Positions 50,221-59,398 of a stretch of DNA of 64,000 bases are shown here, in pieces. The stretch comes from Paenibacillus vietnamensis. Its GTDB lineage: Bacteria; Bacillota; Bacilli; Paenibacillales; Paenibacillaceae. Both the position numbers and the translations under genes were made by a program. Within the stretch, counting starts at the first letter, position 1; each line of letters starts with the position of its first letter. The notes under the pieces were generated by a model, which saw only the letters and a program-made list of their open reading frames with translations, was not told where the DNA came from and searched no databases. The stretch is from positions 1 through 64,000 of the forward strand of contig NZ_JAHMHW010000020.1 of the NCBI RefSeq assembly GCF_020169515.1. Reading direction: 5' to 3'.

Positions 50221-52104
50221 CTATGCTTCCAGGATCGGAAAATACACCGTATAAGCTTCATCCTTAATCTCGAACAGCGGGACGAGGCGGAAGCCGCGAT
50301 CTTGCCGGACCGTCCGGTAATAACCCGGATTCCACCAGGAATGGTTCCGTTCGCGGTCCGGCACAAGCAGCTTTTCCGGCCGGTCAGGGTCGCCGTACAG
50401 CAGCCGCTCCTCTTCTGCCAAGCCGGCAAGGACGATCGGCCCCTCCATAAAGGCGACCGTACCGGGCTCTCCCGGCAGCTGCTCCGCCGTCAGCTTCATC
50501 GGCAGCTCTACGGCTACGATGTCGCCGTCCTCCCAAAGCCGGGTAATCCCGTAATAGGACGAGGCATGGAACGGCCCTTCCTGCTCCACCCCGTTTACCG
50601 TAATGATCGCATCGCCGTTCAGCCACCACGGAAGCCGCAGCTTCAAACGGAATGCAGCCGGTTCGGTGCAAGAAACGGTCAGACGGTAGATGAAGCGGTC
50701 CGGCCGCCGTACCGGAATCGGCTTCACGTGCACTCTCGTGATCGCCTCCATACCGGTAACCGACCATTTATTAAGCGGATACAGCCCGTTTTGTCCGTCC
50801 TGCTCGATCCGGAGTCCGATTCGGATGTCTCCGCGCTCAAGTGCAATCTGAGATGGAATCCACTGCGAAACGGCAAGGCCTTGCTCGTCCTCCATATAAA
50901 TTTGCGACTCATAGGAAGCGTTCGCCTGGACAAGGGTCCCGTGACAGCACCAGAAATGCTGCGTCTCCGAGCCCCAGGTTTTGCTGCTGCCCGCTCCGAG
51001 CCCGAGGAAATAAGAGATCATTCCTGTCTCGCTATGCTGATGGGCAAGGACGCCGTTGACGAATCTTCTTTCCCAATAATCCGCGTAAGCCGGATTCCCC
51101 GTCCAGCGCAGCAGAACCTGAGATAAGCGCATCATATTGTAATTGACGCAGTGCTCCTGGCCGACTCCCAGCCTCGCCGCCATCTCGCCGCCCGGCATCC
51201 ACAGCTCGCCGTTGTCCCCCGCTCCGGTGCACAAATATCCCCGATCCGTAACGGCGCAAGCCCAGAACGCCTCGACCGTTTTTCGGAACCGTTCGTCTCC
51301 GGTTACCTCATAGGCTCTGGCCGCGCCTAAAATTTCCGGAATTTGCGTATTGGCATGCTTGTTCGTCAGCACGTCCTCGCCCGCAAGAAGCCGATCGAAG
51401 AAACGGCGGCGGTCATATCGGTACATCAGCCGGCGATGCTTCTCTTCACCTGTCACTCCATATAAATCCGCCCAGGTTTCCAGCATGCCGCCGGTTTCCA
51501 TATCGAGCAGCTCATCCAGCTGCTCCTGCGAGAAGCCGCTTGTCCAGCGGTCAAACCAGTCCGCCATTCCTTTCATAATCAGCATCGCCTGTTCGTTGTC
51601 CGCCAATTCGTACATTTCATAAAGACCCATAAGCAGCTTGTGTACCGTATAGTGCGGAGCCCAGACCCATTTCCCGTTCATCAGCCTGTGCATAAACGTT
51701 TCAGGAAATGCCGCCAGCCACCCTCCTCCATTCGCATCCTGGCATTTGGCCAGCTCCGCGACGATGTGGTCGGCTTTGGCTTTGACGAGCCCGTCCTTTG
51801 TCTGCGCATAAATGCGCGCTGCCGCCGAAAGCCAGTGTCCCATCATATGACCGCGCAGCTCGCAGGTCGGCGATTCCCAGCCCCAATGCCAATGCTCGGG
51901 ACCGTCCACCGATGTGGCGGAAGCTGTTGTAGTTCCTCCATTCCCGCTGTAGCTCCAAAGACCGGCTTCCAAATAAAAATTGCGAAGCAGGTTTTGATTG
52001 GTCAGACTCATTACATATTTTTTGTTAAGCTCGAATCGCGCTGCCAATGGCCCGTCGATCAGCCGGGCCTGTCCCGGCCGGAATTCGGATAACGCTTGAA
52101 GCAT
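50221..52104 (-). CDS. PF07944 (DUF1680) glycoside hydrolase, GH127/GH146-like arabinofuranosidase
   Basis: The 627-aa alpha-barrel enzyme is distantly related to the GH127 protein at 42933 but begins with the GH146-type pattern FELNKKYVMSLTNQNLLRNF. It carries SETQHFWCCHGT (catalytic/zinc cysteines about 383-394) and the upstream GQEHCVNYNMMRLSQ block (about 323-337). It has no signal peptide. It probably releases beta-L-arabinofuranose from imported side chains. It is divergent from an AraC regulator at 52246, repeating the layout of the first GH127 locus. Confidence 0.85.
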   Translation of the reverse strand: MLQALSEFRPGQARLIDGPLAARFELNKKYVMSLTNQNLLRNFYLEAGLWSYSGNGGTTTASATSVDGPEHWHWGWESPTCELRGHMMGHWLSAAARIYAQTKDGLVKAKADHIVAELAKCQDANGGGWLAAFPETFMHRLMNGKWVWAPHYTVHKLLMGLYEMYELADNEQAMLIMKGMADWFDRWTSGFSQEQLDELLDMETGGMLETWADLYGVTGEEKHRRLMYRYDRRRFFDRLLAGEDVLTNKHANTQIPEILGAARAYEVTGDERFRKTVEAFWACAVTDRGYLCTGAGDNGELWMPGGEMAARLGVGQEHCVNYNMMRLSQVLLRWTGNPAYADYWERRFVNGVLAHQHSETGMISYFLGLGAGSSKTWGSETQHFWCCHGTLVQANASYESQIYMEDEQGLAVSQWIPSQIALERGDIRIGLRIEQDGQNGLYPLNKWSVTGMEAITRVHVKPIPVRRPDRFIYRLTVSCTEPAAFRLKLRLPWWLNGDAIITVNGVEQEGPFHASSYYGITRLWEDGDIVAVELPMKLTAEQLPGEPGTVAFMEGPIVLAGLAEEERLLYGDPDRPEKLLVPDRERNHSWWNPGYYRTVRQDRGFRLVPLFEIKDEAYTVYFPILEA

Positions 52105-52185
52105 GCGTAGTCAGCCTCCTGTTCATTTTGTCCTAGTTCTATTTTATCGGCTGGTCCTGCGTGGAGAAATGCACGAAACCTTAGA

Positions 52186-52214
52186 TTGCATATACTTTTT
52201 TTAGGTTTTATACT
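52186..52214 (+). promoter_or_regulatory. Sigma-A promoter of the AraC gene at 52246
   Basis: TTGCAT (52186-52191), a 17-bp spacer and TATACT (52209-52214). The open frame of the next gene extends through this promoter, which argues that translation starts further downstream. Confidence 0.75.
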
Positions 52215-52245
52215 GGACAGAAACAGGCTTGCTGCCGCAAGAGAG

Positions 52246-53133
52246 GTGCCGGATATCGACAACGCCGTTTATTTAACCGCAGACCGTATGCCGCTCGTCC
52301 GGGACATTGGCTGGAACCGGACGGCAAGCGCGTATACGCATCCCGACCGGCTGCTGGATTACGATGTTTTTTTATTCGTCACGAAGGGCAGCATGCAGGT
52401 CATTGAGGATGAGACGGAATATTTCGTGGGAGAAAAGGAGCATTTATTTTTGAAAAGCGGGCTTCGCCATTGGGGGTTGCCCGGAACCGAGCCGGGAACG
52501 TCATGGTATTGGATCCATTTTAGGAGTGTTGCGGACGATAAGATCACCTACAAGGAGCATCTTCCGATCCCCGAGCTCGGCCTTTACGATCCCCGGCATT
52601 ACGAATATCGTTTCATGCTGCCGAAGCATGGCACTTCGCCGTTTCACAACACCCTGGAAAACAGGCTTATGAAGCTGCTGGATGAGTACCATCTGCCCCA
52701 AGGGCACGGCATGACCAGAATCAGCATGCAGGCGTGCGGGCTGTTCCTGGATCTTCATCAAGCCATCATCCAGCCCGAATCCGGGCAAAGCGCAGGGGGA
52801 AAGAGGGATATGCTCGTCGGCAAAGTGATGTCCTATCTGTCCCTCCATGCGGATAAGGATTTTGAATCGGAGCGATTAAGCTCGCATTTGAGCCTGAATT
52901 ACAGCTACCTGTCCGCGACGTTCAAGAAGCTCACCGGCCAGAGCGTCATTGAAGCTCATACGAAGCTCCGCATGAACAAGGCCATCGACCTGATGCGGAA
53001 CACTCCGATGAACGTCGCCGAGGTCAGCGAACGGCTCGGCTACAAAAATCCGTATTACTTCAGCCGCGTGTTCAAGAAAGTGCTGGGCGAAGCGCCTTCG
53101 ACGTATTCCCGCCATTTCTACAGATCCGATTAA
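52246..53133 (+). CDS. AraC-family transcriptional regulator
   Basis: The regulator (about 295 aa) has an N-terminal cupin (GSMQVIEDETEYFVGEKEHL, GTSWYWIHFRS) and a C-terminal double HTH (SSHLSLNYSYLSATFKKLTG; NVAEVSERLGYKNPYYFSRV). The start is uncertain. The open frame begins at 52186, but that codon is the -35 box of a promoter. GTG 52246 is used here and ATG 52288 is possible. It probably controls the divergent PF07944 hydrolase. Confidence 0.8.
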   Translation: MPDIDNAVYLTADRMPLVRDIGWNRTASAYTHPDRLLDYDVFLFVTKGSMQVIEDETEYFVGEKEHLFLKSGLRHWGLPGTEPGTSWYWIHFRSVADDKITYKEHLPIPELGLYDPRHYEYRFMLPKHGTSPFHNTLENRLMKLLDEYHLPQGHGMTRISMQACGLFLDLHQAIIQPESGQSAGGKRDMLVGKVMSYLSLHADKDFESERLSSHLSLNYSYLSATFKKLTGQSVIEAHTKLRMNKAIDLMRNTPMNVAEVSERLGYKNPYYFSRVFKKVLGEAPSTYSRHFYRSD

Positions 53134-53158
53134 CGGTTAACCTGAAAGGAGTTAAGTT

Positions 53159-53437
53159 ATGTGCCGCAATATTAAAACGCTGTTTAATTTCGATCCGCCG
53201 GCGACGGAAGAGGAAGTCCGTGCCGCATCCCTCCAATTCGTAAGGAAGCTGTCGGGCTTCCAGTCGCCTTCCAAAGCGAACGAAGAGGCTTTCGAGCGCG
53301 CCATCCGCGAGGTGGCGGCGGCCGCCCATACGCTGCTCGACTCGCTCGTCACAAACGCCGACCCGAAAAACCGCGAGATCGAGCTCGAGCGCGCCCGCGA
53401 GAGAAACGCCAAGCGGTTCGGTGGCGGCGGGGCATGA
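53159..53437 (+). CDS. DUF2277 family protein
   Basis: The 92-aa product begins MCRNIKTLFNFDPPATEEEV, the hallmark of the DUF2277 family, with ASLQFVRKLSGF and LLDSLVTNADP also conserved. It is small, helical and soluble, of unknown function. AAAGGAG lies 7 nt before the ATG. It follows the AraC gene by 25 bp and might be co-transcribed. Confidence 0.88.
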   Translation: MCRNIKTLFNFDPPATEEEVRAASLQFVRKLSGFQSPSKANEEAFERAIREVAAAAHTLLDSLVTNADPKNREIELERARERNAKRFGGGGA

Positions 53438-53560
53438 ATCCAAAGAGCTGTAACCATGGCTGAGGTCTGATTAAGGGCTGTTCGGGGAAACTTCGGCTGA
53501 TGCTGAGGCAGCATAACGAACATTCTATCGCCCTTTCGGGCTGAAGGTAACCACGGCTAT

Positions 53561-53590
53561 GACCGGGACAAGAAATATCCTGTCCCGGTC
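53561..53590 (-). terminator. Hairpin downstream of the solute-binding protein gene
   Basis: GACCGGGACA and TGTCCCGGTC form a perfect 10-bp stem with a 10-nt loop, 12 bp after the stop. There is no T run, so it may act as an mRNA-stabilising 3' stem or a weak terminator. Confidence 0.5.
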
Positions 53591-53601
53591 TGCTGCAATC
53601 G

Positions 53602-55365
53602 TTACTTATTCCGCAATGCAAACACTTTTTCCGTCTGCTCAACCTGCCAATCGATAATTTCGTCGTAGCCGAGTCCTTTCGCTTTCTGGATCATTTCGTC
53701 CTTCAGCTTGTTGTATTCGGCTTCGTTTTTGGCGAACACCATTTTCCACGACTGCTCCTTGATGATCGCTCCGACCTGGCTCAGCTTCTGCGACAGCATG
53801 GAATCCATAACCGCCGGCGCCTCCGTCGTCGAGATCGGGTTGTTGAGCGCGATTTGGTTATTTTTCACCAGCAGATCCTTCGGCGTCAATGCGCCCGTCG
53901 CCTCGCGCCACGATTTATCTACCGGGTTCGGATTGTCCTGCAGCACCGACGTCCACATATTCCAGTCGTACGGCTCGTTCGTGTTCGGATTAATCGATGA
54001 CGTCTTCAGCGTCGAGTTGTTGAATTTCGGTCCGCCGTCCTTGTAAGTGCCGCCGCCGAATTCATCTGGCACCTGCACCGAATTGTCCTTCAGCGCCTGC
54101 TTGCCGAAGTCGGTCAGCACCGCTTTGCCGTCCTTCATTTCCCACGTCAAGCCTTCCGGACCGTTGGTCGTCGCCATCATGCCTTCCGGCGTGTACAGCC
54201 AGTTGATGTATTCCAAAATCCGCTCCGGATGCTTCGCCTTGGCGCCGATCGCCCAGATGCGGTTGCTGCCCAGCGGAGAGAAGCCGTAGGAGTAAATTTT
54301 CTGCTCCTCGAACCCGACCATCTGGAAGCCTTTGCCTGCATCGGTGTGGGCCGGCGTGTTATAGGAGCTGTCCAGCCACGGGAACCAGGAGAACAACACT
54401 TGTCCGTCCTTGAACTTGTTCACGACATCGTCGAACTTCTGGGTTAAGGAGTCCGGGTCCATAAGCCCCAACTGATTCGCGTCGTAATAAAGCTTCAGCG
54501 TACGCAAATAATAGCTGTTCTCGTCCAGGATGCCCTGGTATTTGTCTTCATGGGCTGCGATCTCGAGCAGGCTGCCTTGGTTAAAGCCGTCGCCGATATC
54601 ATAGCCGTGCATGGTGGCGAACTGCTTCGCCAGCGTCATGTAATTGCCGTCCCAATCGGCCCACATCGAGAAGCCGTATGTCGGTCTGCCGCTGTCGCTC
54701 TTCGGCTCCAGCTCCTTCATTTTCTGGAGCAAAGGCAAAATATCCTCCATCTTCGTCAGCTTCGGACTGCCGAGCTTCTGATAAAGATCCCAGCGCATGT
54801 CGAGCTGGTAGGTCATCGTGTTGCCCTCGGAAGGGCCCGGAGGCATGTTCGAAGCGTCATGTCCGATGCCGTATATCGCCTTGCCTTCGCCAAAGTTCTT
54901 TTTGTTCTTCTCAAGCGCTTCCGGAACGTTCGCGAGAATGTCCTTGCCGTACTTCTCCAGCAGGCCGTCCTTTGTCCAGTCGAGAAGCAGACCCGCTTTG
55001 ATCGCGTCTCTGTACTCCTGGCCGTCGTTGCCGAAAATGACGAGATCGCCGAGGTCGCCGGATGCCATCAGGGTTGCGAATTTGGCTGCGCCGCCCGCCA
55101 GGTTCGGGGCCGTAATGTTCGCCTCAAGTCCGAATTTATCCTTCAAAATTTTGCCGTACCAGCCGCCCTGCTCGCCGGCGAAGTTCGCAAGCTGCGACAG
55201 CACCTCGATCTTGTAAAGCTCCTTTTTCCCTGACGCATTGTCCGCTCCGGCCGCATTGTTGCCGCCTGTATTGCCTGCGCTGCCGCCGTTCGAGCATGCC
55301 GCAGAGCCAAATAGCATCACGGATGCCGCTGCAATAATCGTCGCTTTTTTAAGTAAAATCGTCAT
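53602..55365 (-). CDS. ABC transporter oligosaccharide-binding lipoprotein (LplA/YtcQ-like)
   Basis: A 587-aa family 1 extracellular solute-binding protein with lipobox (SAAC, Cys about 24), a Gly/Asn linker, and a large two-lobe fold with several Trp-rich ligand segments (MWADWDGNYMTLAKQF, LFSWFPWLDSS). This size is typical of the LplA/YtcQ group that binds plant-derived oligosaccharides for YteP/YtcP-type permeases. It is third in the permease operon on the minus strand, 110 bp after the second permease gene. Confidence 0.88.
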   Translation of the reverse strand: MTILLKKATIIAAASVMLFGSAACSNGGSAGNTGGNNAAGADNASGKKELYKIEVLSQLANFAGEQGGWYGKILKDKFGLEANITAPNLAGGAAKFATLMASGDLGDLVIFGNDGQEYRDAIKAGLLLDWTKDGLLEKYGKDILANVPEALEKNKKNFGEGKAIYGIGHDASNMPPGPSEGNTMTYQLDMRWDLYQKLGSPKLTKMEDILPLLQKMKELEPKSDSGRPTYGFSMWADWDGNYMTLAKQFATMHGYDIGDGFNQGSLLEIAAHEDKYQGILDENSYYLRTLKLYYDANQLGLMDPDSLTQKFDDVVNKFKDGQVLFSWFPWLDSSYNTPAHTDAGKGFQMVGFEEQKIYSYGFSPLGSNRIWAIGAKAKHPERILEYINWLYTPEGMMATTNGPEGLTWEMKDGKAVLTDFGKQALKDNSVQVPDEFGGGTYKDGGPKFNNSTLKTSSINPNTNEPYDWNMWTSVLQDNPNPVDKSWREATGALTPKDLLVKNNQIALNNPISTTEAPAVMDSMLSQKLSQVGAIIKEQSWKMVFAKNEAEYNKLKDEMIQKAKGLGYDEIIDWQVEQTEKVFALRNK

Positions 55366-55475
55366 TTGTGTTCGACCTCCCTATTATTCAGGCGATTCAA
55401 TAGTTGGAACATTGTGAATATTCCGAACAAAAAGCTTGGGCATTCCCCCTCTCAAGCCGTTCCGCCAAACCTTTG

Positions 55476-56372
55476 TTACCCTTTTACGGCTCCGATCATA
55501 ATTCCTTTGACGAAGAAACGCTGAAAGTACGGGTAAACCAGCAAAATCGGGAACACAACGATCATGGACACGGTAGTCCGGATCGAAGTCGGCGTCTGCA
55601 GGTTGGCCAGATCCAGCCCTTGTCCGCCTGAGGAATTGCGCACGATGGCCGCCAGCGACGAAGCCTCGTTCATATATTTGTAGAGCACGAATTGCAGCGT
55701 GTACAGGTTCTGATCCGTCATAAGGAACAGCGTATCCGTGAACGAGTTCCACTGGCCGACTGCCGAGAAGATCGCAATTGTGGCCAAAATCGGCGTAATG
55801 AGCGGGAACACGATGCGGGTGAATATCGTCCAGTAGCCGGCCCCGTCGATCTGCGCGGATTCCTGAAGCGCCGCCGGAAGCGATTCCACAAACGTTTTGA
55901 CCAGGATGACGAAGAACGGGGATACGATAGCGGGCAAAATATACGCCAGAAAGTTGTTGGTCAGCTTCAGATTAAGCATCGTGATATACCACGGAATAAT
56001 CCCGGCGTTAAAGTACATCGTGACGATGATGAACCGGTACCAGAATTTCCTTCCCCACATTTCCTGCTTTGTAAAAAGAAACCCGAGGAAAGCCGCACCG
56101 CCGACCGTAAGCACCGTGCCGATGACCGTCCGCCCCAGCGACACCAGACCGGCATGAGCGAAGCCCGGAATATGCAGCACCTGTCCGTAGTTGCTGAAGT
56201 GAATTTCCTGCGGGAAGAAGTGGATAAGCCCCCGGCTGCTCAGATCGTTATTGCTGATCGTATTGATGAACAAATAATAGAATGGAAAAATGCAAAGCAG
56301 AGCGATGACCGCGAACACGAAATAGTTGACGGCATGGAACGCTTTATCTCCTGCGCTGAGTTTCTTGTGCAT
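55476..56372 (-). CDS. Carbohydrate ABC permease, MalG/LplC/YtcP-like
   Basis: A 298-aa membrane protein with six helices and the EAA loop in ESLPAALQESAQIDGAGYWT (about 168-187), which contacts the ATPase. It ends in VKGIMIGAVKG, typical of LplC/YtcP members. It works with the 56397 permease and a shared MsmX-type ATPase encoded elsewhere, since no ATPase gene is present here. It starts 24 bp after the first permease gene. Confidence 0.92.
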   Translation of the reverse strand: MHKKLSAGDKAFHAVNYFVFAVIALLCIFPFYYLFINTISNNDLSSRGLIHFFPQEIHFSNYGQVLHIPGFAHAGLVSLGRTVIGTVLTVGGAAFLGFLFTKQEMWGRKFWYRFIIVTMYFNAGIIPWYITMLNLKLTNNFLAYILPAIVSPFFVILVKTFVESLPAALQESAQIDGAGYWTIFTRIVFPLITPILATIAIFSAVGQWNSFTDTLFLMTDQNLYTLQFVLYKYMNEASSLAAIVRNSSGGQGLDLANLQTPTSIRTTVSMIVVFPILLVYPYFQRFFVKGIMIGAVKG

Positions 56373-56396
56373 TCGGTTCTCCTCCTTGCTGCCCGA

Positions 56397-57359
56397 TTAA
56401 ATGATGCTCTCGCCGCGAACGATTTTGGACAAGCTGTTGGCGAAGAACAGCAGCCCGATGCTGATGAACGATTTCAACATACTGACGGCCGTGGCGAACG
56501 AGAAATTGCTGCCGAGCAGGCCGACATTGTAGACGTACAAATCCAGCACCTCGATTTGATCCTTGTTGATCGCGTTCTGGAAGACGAAGTACTGCTCCAG
56601 GCCGTTATTGATGAAATTGGCAATGGTCAGCAGCAGAAGAACGAAATAGGTCGGCATAATGCCCGGAACGGTAATATGCCAGATGGAGCGGAACCTGGAA
56701 GCGCCGTCTACTTTGGCGGCCTCGTACAGCTCCTGATCGATTCCCGCGATAGCTGCCATATACAGAATGGCGCCCCAGCCAAGCCCTTTCCATAAATCCC
56801 ACAGCGCCATTTTAAGCCAGGTGTAGCTGTCGGAAGCAAGAAAGTTGACGCCTGCGTCGATGATCCCCAAATTGATCAAAATCTGGTTCACGAGGCCGTT
56901 GTCCACCGAGAACAGCATGAACGCAAAGGAATACACGAGCACCCAGCTGATGAAATTCGGCAGCGTCGTCAAAATCTGCACGGTCTTCTTGAAGCGCGCC
57001 GATCTCATTTCGCTCAGGAAGATGGCGAAGATGACCGGAAGCACGGAGGCTGCAATGTTAAGGGAGCTCATCGCTACCGTGTTCCGCATGACGCGCAGCA
57101 CTTCCCCCGTCTGCGTCGGATTGCTGAAGATCGACTTGAACCACTGCAGGCCGACAAAGTCGGTCTCACTCAGCGGAATGCCCGGCCGGAAATTGTAGAA
57201 TGCGTAGATCCAGCCGTAGAGCGGCATATACGAGAATATGAACACGAGCACGAGAAACGGCAGCGCCATCAGAAATAGAGTGTGCTTGCTTTTGATATGG
57301 AACAGCTTCTTGTCGCTCATCGTCTTAACGTTAGCCTGAGCCTGGATAGAATTTTGCAA
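56397..57359 (-). CDS. Carbohydrate ABC permease, LplB/YteP-like
   Basis: A 320-aa membrane protein with a long N-terminal cytosolic segment, six helices (first LFLMALPFLVLVFIFSYMP) and the EAA loop ELYEAAKVDGASRFRSIW (about 208-225). Length and order (YteP, YtcP, binding protein) match the rhamnogalacturonan-oligosaccharide importer of B. subtilis. It begins 14 bp downstream of the GH42 remnant, so that remnant's ribosome binding site and message are still part of this operon. Confidence 0.92.
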   Translation of the reverse strand: MQNSIQAQANVKTMSDKKLFHIKSKHTLFLMALPFLVLVFIFSYMPLYGWIYAFYNFRPGIPLSETDFVGLQWFKSIFSNPTQTGEVLRVMRNTVAMSSLNIAASVLPVIFAIFLSEMRSARFKKTVQILTTLPNFISWVLVYSFAFMLFSVDNGLVNQILINLGIIDAGVNFLASDSYTWLKMALWDLWKGLGWGAILYMAAIAGIDQELYEAAKVDGASRFRSIWHITVPGIMPTYFVLLLLTIANFINNGLEQYFVFQNAINKDQIEVLDLYVYNVGLLGSNFSFATAVSMLKSFISIGLLFFANSLSKIVRGESII

Positions 57360-57373
57360 GCTGGCTCCCCTCC

Positions 57374-57877
57374 TTATTTATATTCTAAAATTTCAACGCC
57401 GAACGGCTGCAGTTGGATCCTCTCTTCTGCGGTCTTCCCGTACAAGATGCTCTCGTAAGCGCGGTCGAGCTCGACCCAGCTGCTGTATTCGCCGCTCCAG
57501 ACCGCAAGGCCCCACTCGCGGTTCACCGTCTCCAGCGTTCCGTATTTCCGGCGCACCCACTCCCGGAAGCCGGCATCGCAGCTGGCGCAATTGCATAACG
57601 TCATTTCGAATTCATTGTCGGTTTGCCAACCGATGACGGAGGGATTGGAGCCGTAACGGACCGCAAGCTCAGTGACAATCCTCTCCGTCCGTTTGCGGAA
57701 GGAAGGGCTGTTCACGCACCGGTGTCCGCGAATCCCTTCATAGCGCGGCTGCATGCCGCTCCATGCGAATTCGCCGATTCTGACCATCGCGACGCCGGCT
57801 TCCTTCATTCGCGACGCGTCGGCCTCCCACATGTCTTCCGTCTCCCACTCGGGATAATAATCCATGCCGATTCTCAT
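57374..57877 (-). pseudogene. Internally deleted GH42 beta-galactosidase remnant
   Basis: The 167-aa frame starts like GH42 (MRIGMDYYPEWETEDMWEAD, RIGEFAWSGMQPR). It jumps across about 50 residues to CVNSPSFRKRTERIV, and keeps the acid/base region VIGWQTDNEFEMTLCNCASC and zinc-type cysteines. After WSGEYSSWVEL it goes straight to a C-terminal tail (LQPFGVEILEYK). A normal GH42 is about 650-690 aa, so roughly 500 residues, including the nucleophile domain, are missing. Both joints are in frame and the AGGAGG site is intact. It may still be translated but cannot be an active enzyme. Confidence 0.82.
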
Positions 57878-57917
57878 AAGCTTTCCTCCTTATGCGCGGT
57901 GCGCGGTTGCAGCCCCG

Positions 57918-59222
57918 CTAAAATCCGGGCGCCTGTTTTTCCTTCATCAGCTGCGCGAACCGCTTATCCCACTTTTCCCATACTTCCGTTGCTGTCAGCC
58001 CGCCCGCGAACATATCCTGCAGATAGTCCCAAATGTCCCCGATATTTACGGTCAGGTAGGTATCGGCCGTCATGACCGTTTTTTCCGGCTTGATGTAGCC
58101 GTCCACAATTTCCTGTTTGTAGACCGGCAGCTCAGGTGTCGTCACATCGCTCAGATTCGATATATATTGGCCAATGTTCACCATTCTTTGCGCCTGCTCT
58201 TTCGATGCAAGGAAATCGAGGAACCGCTTCGCTTCGGCCATATTTTTCGCCTTTTTGGGAATGAACAATTGGCCGCCCAGCGGACTGATGGCAAGATCAG
58301 CATCCCGCGTATACGGAACAGGGAACAGCCCCAGCTCCGTGGACGGGTCCTTCTTGACGACGTCGGCAATGAACCAGTCTCCCATCGTCATCATGGCCGC
58401 TTTTCTGCCTATGAATATATCCATCGCCATGTCGTAGCTGTCGGCAAGCACGTTCCGGTTCGTATAACCTAGCTTGTAGAGATCGAACTGCTGCTGCGTA
58501 ATCTCGATTAATGCCGGTATATCCGCAAATTTGCGCTTCCCCCCGTTCAAATCGTCCCACATGGCCGGATCTTGTTTTTTTGCATAATCCGCGATCGCGG
58601 CCGTTATCCACATCTGAGACGACCAATTGTCTTTGAAAGGCATAAAGAAAGGCGTAATTCCCGCAGCCTTGAGCTTCTTGCAAACGGCGAGCAGCTGCTC
58701 GAAATCTTGAGGCACCGAAAGGCCCAGCTCCCGGAAAATCTCCTTATTGTATACGATCCCCTGCTGACCGGCGTCCTGATTAACTTGAAACCCGTAAATG
58801 TGTCCGTTGTAGGAAAGCACGCTTTTGTTCAGCACCCTTTGGACCCAGGCCTCATCGTCAAGCGCTTCGAAATTTTTCTCCAGATTCAGCTCCTTTGCCG
58901 CCGTAATCAGGTTGTAGAGGATCAAATCGGGCGTTTCACCTACGGCCAGCTTCGTTTGCAGAACAGTCGTTACCTGCTCGATGGGCAAAATTTGAAGCTT
59001 GACGCGGATGCCGGTCTCTTGCTCGAATTCATCGAATACCTCTTTGGAGACGAAAACGGAATTTTGTGAGCTTTTCATGATGGCCAGCTCGATCGTTTTT
59101 GTCTCGTCAGTTCCTTTAGAAAGCGCATTCAAATCCGTCGTTACGCCGCCGCAAGCGGCTGAGACAAGCATCGTTCCGGCGAGCATCAGCCCCGCCGCCA
59201 TTGTTCTCCATCGGTTATTCAA
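57918..59222 (-). CDS. ABC transporter sugar-binding lipoprotein (family 1)
   Basis: A 434-aa lipoprotein (lipobox SAAC, Cys about 24) with the SBP_bac_1 pattern: FDEFEQETGIRVKLQ, LAVGETPDLILYN, GLSVPQDFEQLLAVCKKL, AAMMTMGDWFIADV. It is a smaller and different type from the 587-aa binding protein in the same gene cluster, so the permease pair may be served by two binding proteins. It is divergent from the YesM-like kinase with a 176-bp control region, and is the likely first gene of the operon. Confidence 0.9.
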   Translation of the reverse strand: MNNRWRTMAAGLMLAGTMLVSAACGGVTTDLNALSKGTDETKTIELAIMKSSQNSVFVSKEVFDEFEQETGIRVKLQILPIEQVTTVLQTKLAVGETPDLILYNLITAAKELNLEKNFEALDDEAWVQRVLNKSVLSYNGHIYGFQVNQDAGQQGIVYNKEIFRELGLSVPQDFEQLLAVCKKLKAAGITPFFMPFKDNWSSQMWITAAIADYAKKQDPAMWDDLNGGKRKFADIPALIEITQQQFDLYKLGYTNRNVLADSYDMAMDIFIGRKAAMMTMGDWFIADVVKKDPSTELGLFPVPYTRDADLAISPLGGQLFIPKKAKNMAEAKRFLDFLASKEQAQRMVNIGQYISNLSDVTTPELPVYKQEIVDGYIKPEKTVMTADTYLTVNIGDIWDYLQDMFAGGLTATEVWEKWDKRFAQLMKEKQAPGF

Positions 59223-59250
59223 TCTGTACCCCTCCGCTGCTTCTAATCGA

Positions 59251-59278
59251 ATTATAGGACGTACTCCCGCAGGAGTAC
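59251..59278 (-). promoter_or_regulatory. -10 box and overlapping palindrome upstream of the binding-protein operon
   Basis: On the minus strand TATAAT (rc of 59251-59256) is a good -10, but the -35 position is poor. GTACTCC(N4)GGAGTAC (59261-59278) is a perfect inverted repeat filling the spacer and -35 zone. This suits a regulated promoter needing an activator, or blocked by a repressor. Confidence 0.5.
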
Positions 59279-59398
59279 ATGTTCGTCATTTCCTATTCAT
59301 GTGTAATATTATGAACCAAAACCGGTTGCCGAACCACCCCCCGCAATGCTATATTGGGTGATAATCCACAGACTTTACGGGAAAGGAACTCGATAACG

